Shown one piece after another: positions 1 through 4,530 of a stretch of DNA of 7,814 nucleotides. A model generated the notes under the pieces. The model had not been told where the DNA came from. It did no database searches and saw nothing but the letters and a program-made list of their open reading frames with translations. Source of the DNA: Candidatus Aquicultor primus (GTDB lineage: Bacteria > Actinomycetota > Aquicultoria > Aquicultorales > Aquicultoraceae); assembly GCA_001767575.1 (NCBI GenBank), contig MELI01000104.1, positions 3,123-10,936 of the forward strand. Reading direction: 5' to 3'. How positions within the stretch are numbered: position 1 is the stretch's first letter; every line of letters starts with the position of its first letter. A program made the translations under genes and the position numbers.

Positions 1-480
1 GGCCATGAATTCCTGGACATAAATCGTCCCAAAGTCGCCGCCGTCGACTGCGCCGATTCCTATGGAGTCGTATGTTGGGTTGAGCAAATTGGCTCTATGT
101 GATGGGCTCTCCATCAATGCCTTGAAAGCATCTTCTACCGAAGGCGCGTCGGCCAGGTTTTCTCCGGCCAACACCCAATACTTGAAACCGGCTCTGTTGA
201 TGCGAGACAGAAGATTCCCGGTAATGGGGGAGACATGGCTGAAGAAATCGTGGGCAGCCATTTCATGAGCATATGAACGCGCGAAAATCACCAGTCTCGA
301 ATCTGCCGTAAGGGTGTCGATTCCATGGGATGCGCGCTCGTTGTTTACTAAATCCGTCATAAGCTGCTCATCGTCGTTGAGCTTAAGAGGGCGGGTTTCC
401 AAGGCGTACGATGTTAGGGCGGAGCTGAGCAGTAATACCACCGTAAGCGCCAGCAAAATTACAGGGCGTAGAATTCTCAA
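1..480 (-). CDS. Secreted CAP/SCP-domain protein (YkwD-like), C-terminus cut by window edge
   Basis: The frame is open from a TTG at 480 to the window edge, giving 160 residues. The start is set by a strong AAGGAGG at 487-493, six bases upstream; the overlapping ATT is out of frame. Residues 1-26 form a signal peptide: basic RILR start, a hydrophobic run to about residue 18, and a likely cut after SYA (26/27). Residues ~38-160 match the bacterial CAP (SCP/PR-1-like) domain: LVNNERASHG (45-53 region), FFSHVSP (79-85), GENLA (106-110), SPSHRANLLNP (125-135), GIGA (141-144) and YVQEF (154-158). H82, E107 and H128 are candidates for the conserved His/Glu cleft. The domain looks almost complete, so only a few residues, or a further domain, lie beyond the edge. 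Such proteins are exported and associated with the envelope or spores; their biochemical role is mostly unknown. The family call is firm, the function is not. Confidence 0.9.
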   Translation of the reverse strand, partial: MRILRPVILLALTVVLLLSSALTSYALETRPLKLNDDEQLMTDLVNNERASHGIDTLTADSRLVIFARSYAHEMAAHDFFSHVSPITGNLLSRINRAGFKYWVLAGENLADAPSVEDAFKALMESPSHRANLLNPTYDSIGIGAVDGGDFGTIYVQEFMA

Positions 481-486
481 TGTTTA

Positions 487-509
487 CCTCCTTGATAAGG
501 ACTAGCGTC
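487..509 (-). promoter_or_regulatory. CAP gene ribosome binding site with small hairpin
   Basis: AAGGAGG (487-493) lies six bases before the TTG start. Its AAGG end (490-493) can pair with CCTT (497-500 on this strand) across a 3-base loop, a short 4-bp stem that could partly mask the site. The octamer GACGCTAG (502-509) just upstream also occurs beside the ribosome binding sites of both csp genes. The ribosome binding site is certain; the masking is inferred. Confidence 0.6.
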
Positions 510-642
510 AGACCGTTCAAGTATCAACGTACCGATATAGACTGTTTCTAAACCAAACCGAGCGCAGAATATGGAGGTGATTGAAGGGGAGCAACTCGTC
601 TTGACAGGTCGTCGACTTACCAAAAGGTATTTAGAGGCAAGA

Positions 643-671
643 ATTATGAACAGGTAGTTTGCCTATGTCAA
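643..671 (-). promoter_or_regulatory. Predicted sigma-70-type promoter for the CAP gene
   Basis: On the minus strand a perfect -35 TTGACA (666-671) is followed after 17 bases by CATAAT (643-648), five of six matches to the -10 consensus. Transcription would begin near 636 and give a leader of about 155 nt before the TTG at 480. The leader holds a small stem, TACC-TTTT-GGTA, but I recognise no known riboswitch in it. Confidence 0.6.
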
Positions 672-842
672 AGGCAGAAACGCACGGCATGCCTTCAATG
701 TTTGGCTTACTTATTCTCGGAACAAGGTCAAAGTGTTGGCTGTGCCCACGTGAGGTATATGTTGGCACCAAAGAGAGCAGGGGAACGGCCGAGACCATCG
801 CTATTGTTTAGAAGCCGTTGAAGTGCCCTAATTACGGTAATA
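672..842. other. Intergenic stretch with nothing recognised
   Basis: Between the CAP promoter and the terminator of the first csp gene I see no frame with a ribosome binding site, no tRNA-like fold and no repeat. Together with the CAP leader (494-642) it makes up the roughly 400-base non-coding gap between the CAP gene and csp. Confidence 0.5.
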
Positions 843-873
843 AAAAAGACCCGCTATAATAGCAGGTCTTTTT
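843..873 (-). terminator. Rho-independent terminator of the first csp gene
   Basis: Two 14-base arms (843-856 and 860-873) pair with one G-T wobble and enclose a 3-base loop. A GC-containing core (GACC-GCTA) is flanked by runs of A and T on both sides, so it could work in either direction. It lies 15 bases after the csp stop codon and closely resembles the terminator at 4063-4096. Confidence 0.85.
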
Positions 874-887
874 AAGTTTAGACTTGA

Positions 888-1094
888 TTAGCCAACAACT
901 GTTACGTTGCTTGCACGAGCGCCTTTAGCCTCCATTTGAACTTCAAACTCGACTACCGCACCCTCGGCGAGTGTCTTGAAACCGTCGCCACCGATTGCTG
1001 AGTGATGTACAAAGACATCCGGTCCGCCATCTTCCTGGCTGATAAAACCAAAACCTTTGCCGTCATCAAACCACTTTACTGTACCTTTTGACAA
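888..1094 (-). CDS. Cold-shock protein, CspA family (copy 1)
   Basis: This 68-residue single cold-shock domain is of normal length for the family. Such proteins bind single-stranded RNA and DNA and act as RNA chaperones in the cytoplasm. The RNA-binding motifs are both intact: RNP1 KGFGFI (13-18) and RNP2 VFVHHSAI (27-34), with the usual aromatic W8, F9, F15, F17, F28, H30 and F39. The start is a TTG at 1094, eight bases after AGGAGG (1103-1108). An in-frame GTG at 1103 overlaps that AGGAGG itself and would add MTI; it cannot use that site, so I reject it. It shares 55 of 68 residues with the copy at 4110-4316. Conserved promoter, leader and terminator make it a single-gene unit. I give no csp letter because paralogue names do not transfer reliably. 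Confidence 0.95.
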   Translation of the reverse strand: MSKGTVKWFDDGKGFGFISQEDGGPDVFVHHSAIGGDGFKTLAEGAVVEFEVQMEAKGARASNVTVVG

Positions 1095-1231
1095 AATTGT
1101 CACCTCCTAGCGTCGCTAAACTTGAGCTTATGACGCTAGGTTAATGAGGTACTTAAAAAGTTTACGACACCGACCATAAAAATAAGAACCCGTCTAACAA
1201 CGAGTTCCCATTACGAATTCACGTCTTAGCT
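1095..1231 (-). promoter_or_regulatory. Structured csp 5' leader with SD-pairing hairpin (copy 1)
   Basis: The predicted leader is ~137 nt. Next to the start, CCTAGCGTC (1132-1140) pairs over 9 bp with GACGCTAGG (1106-1114), whose last three bases are the first three of AGGAGG (1103-1108). An inner TAAGC/GTTTA stem extends the hairpin. Further up, GAACTCG (1201-1207) pairs with CGGGTTC (1186-1192). A 14-base block at 1171-1184 and a 12-base block at 1219-1230, near the predicted RNA 5' end, are identical in the second csp leader. Known cspA-type leaders act as RNA thermosensors; that role here is inferred. Confidence 0.7.
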
Positions 1232-1237
1232 TCTATT

Positions 1238-1266
1238 ATTATCGGGTATGTTACGCGATTTGTAAA
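1238..1266 (-). promoter_or_regulatory. Predicted sigma-70-type promoter of csp copy 1
   Basis: The -35 is TTTACA (1261-1266), the spacer is 17 bases and the -10 is GATAAT (1238-1243), each five of six matches to consensus. The other csp gene has the same arrangement (TTTACA, 17 bases, AATAAT) at the same distance from its start, which strongly supports the call. Confidence 0.8.
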
Positions 1267-1295
1267 GGCCTTTCGCTAAACATTATGATTTAGCA

Positions 1296-1370
1296 GGCAA
1301 GATAGACGGGATTCCTTTGAAAGTATTCGACGAAATCTCGTCTAGCCCCTGCCGGCCAGGAGTCTTTGCC
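1296..1370. other. Possible structured RNA: three-way-junction-like inverted repeats
   Basis: Three nested pairings fit one fold: GGCAAGA (1296-1302) with TCTTTGCC (1363-1370, one bulged base), TAGACG (1303-1308) with CGTCTA (1339-1344), and CCTG (1348-1351) with CAGG (1357-1360). A competing hairpin, GACGA-AATC-TCGTC (1329-1342), would break the middle stem. The symmetry does not show which strand would be transcribed. It matches no RNA family I recognise, and stems this short can arise by chance. Confidence 0.25.
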
Positions 1371-1421
1371 GAATATCACGGTTTCCTATGTGGTTTAAGA
1401 GAAGGAGAGTCTATCAAGAAC

Positions 1422-1445
1422 AAAGCCCTGCGCTAGCAGGGCTTT
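1422..1445 (-). terminator. Terminator-like hairpin after the rhodanese gene
   Basis: A perfect 10-bp stem (AAAGCCCTGC at 1422-1431 with GCAGGGCTTT at 1436-1445) has a 4-base loop. It lies ~64 bases after the stop of the rhodanese lipoprotein gene. The T-tract is short on both strands (TTTGTTCTT on the minus side, TTTT on the plus side), so it may be weak or work in both directions. Confidence 0.6.
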
Positions 1446-1508
1446 TAAAATTGCTTAACCATTGCGATACGATAGCAGGCACAGCTACAGCCTGCTTCAA
1501 GGCTAGGT

Positions 1509-2003
1509 CTATGGCTCGACTCCATATGTCCAGCTCGCCATTCCTCCAACCAAGTTATATACTTGCGCATAACCATTGTCGGTTAGAATTTTAGCGGCTT
1601 GCTTGCTCCAAGACCCCGAATCGTCATAGAGAAGAACCGGCTTTGTTTTGTCGAGTTCGCTGTAGCTCGTCTCAAACTCGTCTTGCGAGATAAGTTTTGC
1701 ACCTACTATATGCTTGTTTCTATACATGTACGAATTCCTCAAATCTACGATTTGAACCTCGGGGTTGCTCTTAACCAGTTGGTCTGCATCGGATGCTTTG
1801 ATGTTCTTCCAGGGAGGTGGCGCTGTTGGTTGAGTTGTCTGGACAGTCGGCAGAGTTTCCGGTGGAGTCTGTGACGCCTGATCGTTTGCCACTTCGTCAA
1901 TGGCCAAGTCTGCGTCTGTGACCTGACCTGCTGAGCACCCAAATGCCAGGAATACAGATGCGATGAGAAGGGCGATAGCTAAGTACTTTCTCAAATAGGG
2001 CAA
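1509..2003 (-). CDS. Rhodanese-domain lipoprotein lacking the catalytic cysteine
   Basis: The product has 164 residues. The TTG at 2003 is chosen because AAGGAGG (2010-2016) ends six bases before it; the longer frame from 2033 would translate through this site. Residues 1-23 form a lipoprotein signal: basic RK, a hydrophobic run, and FLAFGC with C23 as the likely lipidated cysteine (a relaxed lipobox). A linker rich in Thr, Pro and Gln (about 24-65) leads to a single rhodanese domain (about 68-164) with IVDLRN (85-90), HIVGA (98-102) and LVGGMASW (151-158). The active-site loop reads YDDSGSWS (126-133) where active rhodaneses have YCxxGxxS, so D127 replaces the sulfur-carrying cysteine. I infer no sulfurtransferase activity, but perhaps a binding or regulatory role outside the membrane. 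It follows typA by 118 bases but has its own promoter-like site. Confidence 0.85.
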   Translation of the reverse strand: MPYLRKYLAIALLIASVFLAFGCSAGQVTDADLAIDEVANDQASQTPPETLPTVQTTQPTAPPPWKNIKASDADQLVKSNPEVQIVDLRNSYMYRNKHIVGAKLISQDEFETSYSELDKTKPVLLYDDSGSWSKQAAKILTDNGYAQVYNLVGGMASWTYGVEP

Positions 2004-2038
2004 GTTCAACCTCCTTGGGGCGGTCGCCAGCAATGAGG

Positions 2039-2060
2039 CGCTAGGCGTTAGCCGCTAGCG
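2039..2060 (-). promoter_or_regulatory. Hairpin in the leader of the rhodanese lipoprotein gene
   Basis: CGCTAG (2055-2060) pairs with CTAGCG (2039-2044), and the stem can extend by two pairs past a bulge. It lies ~23 bases before AAGGAGG (2010-2016) and so does not cover it. The arm sequence resembles the CCTAGCG arm of the csp leader hairpins. No function can be assigned. Confidence 0.4.
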
Positions 2061-2079
2061 ATGATTAAAATACTATAGC

Positions 2080-2101
2080 ATTATACCACGACCTATCGTG
2101 G
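2080..2101 (-). promoter_or_regulatory. Predicted extended -10 promoter with abutting inverted repeat
   Basis: A perfect TATAAT (2080-2085) is preceded by TGG, an extended -10 (TGn). No good -35 lies 16-18 bases upstream. Directly against the -10 is a perfect 6-bp inverted repeat, CCACGA-TAGG-TCGTGG (2086-2101), which fills the spacer where a repressor or activator could bind. It could also be a weak terminator for typA, but no T-run follows. Transcription would start near 2073 and serve the rhodanese lipoprotein gene. Confidence 0.5.
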
Positions 2102-2121
2102 AGTCTCTACCCAAACACGAT

Positions 2122-3945
2122 CTACTTCTTAGCTTTCTTGCGGGCATTCTCATCGAGTAGCTTTTTTCTTATTCGGATTGCTTTCGGCGAGACCTCGACA
2201 AGCTCGTCATCTTCGATGAACTCGAGCGCTTGCTCTAACGTCATCTCTTTATGCGGAGGCAGACGCAGCGCATCGTCACTGCCCGAGGCTCGCATGTTGG
2301 TCAATTTCTTCTCCTTGACAGCGTTGACTGTAAGGTCGACACCCTTATTGTTTTCGCCGATGATCATACCCTCATATACCTCGGTGTTGGGCGGTATGAA
2401 GAACTGTCCTCTATCCTGAAGCCCGTTCAAGGCATAGCGCACCGCCTTGCCGCGGTCGTGACAGACCAAGACGCCTTTTTCCCGCTTGGGTATCTCGCCT
2501 TTGAAGAACTCGTATTCGTAGAAGTTGCTATAAAGTGTTCCGGTTCCGCGCGTCATCGTCAGGAACTCGCTCCTAAAGCCGATGAGCGAGCGCGATGGTA
2601 TCGTGAATTCCATCTGAACGCTGCCTGAATCGGTCTCTAGAAAATTCTTCATCTCGCCCTTGCGTTTGCCCATCTCCTCGATAACGTAGCCATGAAAATC
2701 CCTATCTACATCGATAACGAGCATCTCTATGGGCTCGAGAACCTTCCCATCGAGTTCCTTGAAGATGACCTTTGGTTTTGATACCTCGAGTTCATATCCT
2801 TCGCGGCGCATCGTCTCGACGAGGATTGAGAGGTGCAGTTCACCGCGTCCCGATACTTTAAGCATCTCTTCGCCTTCGACGTCCTCCACGCGCAAGCCCA
2901 CATTGATTCTTGCCTCTCTGTAGAGGCGCTCGCGGATATGGCGGCTGGTAAGGAATTTACCCCCGTCCAATCCGACAAACGGGCTGGTATTAGGTCCAAT
3001 CATAACAGATATCGTCGGTTCGTCGATGTTGACGAAGGGAAGTGCTTCAGGCGATTCGAAAGAGGCGATGGTCTCGCCGACGTTAATATTGTCCAACCCG
3101 GCGACACAAGCGATATCTCCTGCGCTCGCAACATCGACGGGGATTCTCTTCATGCCTTCATACGCGAAGAGACCACTGATTTTGCCGGCCTGCTTGGTGC
3201 CGTCGCGATGCATGAGGTAGACTTGGTCAGAAACGCGTACTTCGCCGTGGACGATGCGCCCGAGCCCGAGCCCTCCGATGTAGTTGTCATAATCGAGCAT
3301 GGTGATGAGCATCTGCAATGGCCTGCCCACATCCGCAGCGGGAGGGAGTACGCGGTGTATGATGGTCTCAAAGAGCGGCTTGAGGCCGTCGCTCTCTTCC
3401 TCCATCTCATACCACGCGACGCCATCCTTGGCGGAGCAATATACGACCGCGAAATCGAGCTGTTCATCTGAGGCATTAAGATCGCAAAAGAGATCAAGGG
3501 TCTCGTCGACGACGGCATGCGAGCGAGCATCCGGCCTGTCAACCTTGTTTATGACCAAAATCGGCTTCAGGTGCAGATCAAGAGCTTTTCTTAAAACGAA
3601 CTTCGTCTGAGGCATCGGCCCTTCGAATGCGTCGACCAGGAGGAGCACTCCATCGACCGTCTGTAGGATGCGCTCGACCTCCGAGCCGAAATCGCTGTGC
3701 CCGGGTGTATCGACGATATTTATTTTGATGTCCTTATATTTGATAGATGCGTTCTTGGAAAATATGGTGATGCCGCGTTCGCGCTCCAGGTCGTTGGAGT
3801 CCATAACCCGGTCGTTTACTTCTTCGTTTTGGCGGAAAACACCGGTTTGACGGAGCATAGCATCGACGAGCGTGGTTTTGCCGTGGTCGACGTGTGCGAT
3901 TATGGCGATATTTCGGATATCTTTTCTTCTTGCTTGGTGTGACAT
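2122..3945 (-). CDS. typA: Ribosome-associated translational GTPase TypA/BipA
   Basis: The product has 607 residues, the usual length. It is an EF-G-like GTPase that binds the 70S ribosome and aids 50S assembly and stress adaptation, notably at low temperature in E. coli. Visible motifs are G1 AHVDHGKT (17-24), switch region RERGIT (55-60), G3 DTPGH (79-83) with the catalytic-type H83, G4 NKVD (133-136) and G5 SAK (171-173). A beta-barrel domain II (about 200-290), EF-G-like domains III and V (about 300-480) and the BipA-specific C-terminal domain follow, with LTNMRASGSDDALR and LEQALEFIEDDELVEVSPK, ending in a Lys-rich tail. I choose ATG 3945 over the in-frame TTG 3963: AGAGG (3954-3958) sits eight bases before the ATG, homologues begin near this point, and the predicted RNA start falls at ~3962. 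It lies downstream of csp copy 2 but after a strong terminator. Confidence 0.97.
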   Translation of the reverse strand: MSHQARRKDIRNIAIIAHVDHGKTTLVDAMLRQTGVFRQNEEVNDRVMDSNDLERERGITIFSKNASIKYKDIKINIVDTPGHSDFGSEVERILQTVDGVLLLVDAFEGPMPQTKFVLRKALDLHLKPILVINKVDRPDARSHAVVDETLDLFCDLNASDEQLDFAVVYCSAKDGVAWYEMEEESDGLKPLFETIIHRVLPPAADVGRPLQMLITMLDYDNYIGGLGLGRIVHGEVRVSDQVYLMHRDGTKQAGKISGLFAYEGMKRIPVDVASAGDIACVAGLDNINVGETIASFESPEALPFVNIDEPTISVMIGPNTSPFVGLDGGKFLTSRHIRERLYREARINVGLRVEDVEGEEMLKVSGRGELHLSILVETMRREGYELEVSKPKVIFKELDGKVLEPIEMLVIDVDRDFHGYVIEEMGKRKGEMKNFLETDSGSVQMEFTIPSRSLIGFRSEFLTMTRGTGTLYSNFYEYEFFKGEIPKREKGVLVCHDRGKAVRYALNGLQDRGQFFIPPNTEVYEGMIIGENNKGVDLTVNAVKEKKLTNMRASGSDDALRLPPHKEMTLEQALEFIEDDELVEVSPKAIRIRKKLLDENARKKAKK

Positions 3946-3968
3946 TCTTTCAACCTCTTCCAACTGTT

Positions 3969-3996
3969 TATCTATCTATTTCTACAACCTTGTCAA
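3969..3996 (-). promoter_or_regulatory. Predicted promoter of typA
   Basis: The -35 is a perfect TTGACA (3991-3996). After a 16-base spacer comes TAGATA (3969-3974), a weak -10. Transcription would start near 3962, only ~17 bases before the ATG and just after the alternative TTG start, so it supports the shorter protein. Confidence 0.45.
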
Positions 3997-4062
3997 TATA
4001 TCACATATTTAAGGGCCTATAAGCACTATCGGTGCGCCAATATTATCTTAAAGCCCCCACAT

Positions 4063-4096
4063 AAAAAAGACCTGCTATCGCTAGCAGGTCTTTTTT
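4063..4096 (-). terminator. Strong rho-independent terminator of csp copy 2
   Basis: Two perfectly complementary 15-base arms (4063-4077 and 4082-4096) enclose a TCGC loop and end in six Ts. It begins 13 bases after the csp stop codon. Six As on the far side make it bidirectional in form. The stem core (GACCTGCTA) is shared with the terminator of csp copy 1. Confidence 0.92.
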
Positions 4097-4109
4097 AAAT
4101 TCTTGCTGA

Positions 4110-4316
4110 TTACTTTACAAGGGTGACGTTTGATGCGCGAGCGCCTTTGGGGTCCATTTCGACCTCAAACTCAACCGCTGCACCTTCGGCCAGAGTCTTA
4201 AATCCCTCCGCGACAATCGCCGAGTGATGTACAAAGACATCCGGGCCACCATTGTCCTGGCTGATGAACCCAAAGCCTTTGCTATCATCAAACCACTTAA
4301 CAGTACCTGTTGACAA
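4110..4316 (-). CDS. Cold-shock protein, CspA family (copy 2)
   Basis: This is a 68-residue single cold-shock domain with RNP1 KGFGFI (13-18) and RNP2 VFVHHSAI (27-34) intact, predicted to bind single-stranded nucleic acid as an RNA chaperone. The TTG at 4316 stands eight bases after AGGAGG (4325-4330); the in-frame GTG at 4325 overlaps that site and would add MKF, so I reject it. Thirteen of 68 residues differ from copy 1, and the differences cluster at 35-37 (VAE in place of GGD) and 53-56 and at the C-terminal residue (K instead of G). The RNA-binding face is unchanged, so the two copies may differ in regulation or stability rather than target. The gene sits between the HD-GYP gene and typA with its own promoter, leader and terminator. 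Confidence 0.95.
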   Translation of the reverse strand: MSTGTVKWFDDSKGFGFISQDNGGPDVFVHHSAIVAEGFKTLAEGAAVEFEVEMDPKGARASNVTLVK

Positions 4317-4454
4317 GAATTTCACCTCCTAGCGTCTAAGGGGTTAAGCTTACGACGCTAGGTTAATACGACACCCTAAAAGAGCTTACGTCATCGACCA
4401 TAAAAATAGAGACCCGCCGAACAGCGACTCCCTACTTAAAATCACGTCTTAGCT
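4317..4454 (-). promoter_or_regulatory. Structured csp 5' leader with SD-pairing hairpin (copy 2)
   Basis: The predicted leader is ~138 nt. CCTAGCGTC (4354-4362) pairs over 9 bp with GACGCTAGG (4328-4336), which runs into AGGAGG (4325-4330). The inner stem is TAAG/CTTA, where copy 1 has TAAGC/GTTTA: the loop sequence has changed but the pairing is kept. An upstream hairpin uses GAG/CTC and CGC/GCG in place of the GAACTCG/CGGGTTC of copy 1. Identical blocks at 4395-4408 and 4442-4453 match those of copy 1. Temperature sensing is inferred. Confidence 0.7.
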
Positions 4455-4460
4455 GTGTAT

Positions 4461-4489
4461 ATTATTACTCATTTGTCGGTTTTTGTAAA
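4461..4489 (-). promoter_or_regulatory. Predicted sigma-70-type promoter of csp copy 2
   Basis: TTTACA (4484-4489), a 17-base spacer and AATAAT (4461-4466). Position and elements match the promoter of copy 1. It begins about 40 bases after the stop of the HD-GYP gene, and I see no clear terminator between them, so some read-through into csp is possible. Confidence 0.8.
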
Positions 4490-4530
4490 GCATTTTTGGC
4501 TTGGCCCGTATTTTAGCAACCCATTGTCTG

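Noticed and set aside
62..268. 68-residue plus-strand frame
   Set aside because: It is antisense to the CAP-domain gene, whose motifs are clear, and has no ribosome binding site.
493..521. TTGAAC - 17 bases - TATCAA as a CAP promoter on the minus strand
   Set aside because: The -10 would run into the ribosome binding site and leave no leader; the site at 643-671 is far closer to consensus.
601..633. TTGACA and TATTTA on the plus strand
   Set aside because: The 21-base spacer is too long for a standard promoter and no plus-strand gene follows.
571..657. 28-residue plus-strand frame starting ATGGAGGTG
   Set aside because: It has no ribosome binding site before the ATG, overlaps the predicted CAP leader and promoter in antisense, and has no recognisable sequence.
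1296..1370. Hammerhead ribozyme for the three-way-junction-like repeats
   Set aside because: The required CTGATGA and GAAA core is absent on both strands.
2833..3471. 212-residue open frame on the plus strand
   Set aside because: It lies wholly inside typA in antisense, has no ribosome binding site, and its translation shows no recognisable domain; long antisense frames are common opposite conserved genes.
3946..3963. TTG at 3963 as the typA start, adding six residues
   Set aside because: The AGAGG that serves the ATG at 3945 lies within this extension, the predicted RNA start falls after the TTG, and TypA proteins usually begin near the ATG.
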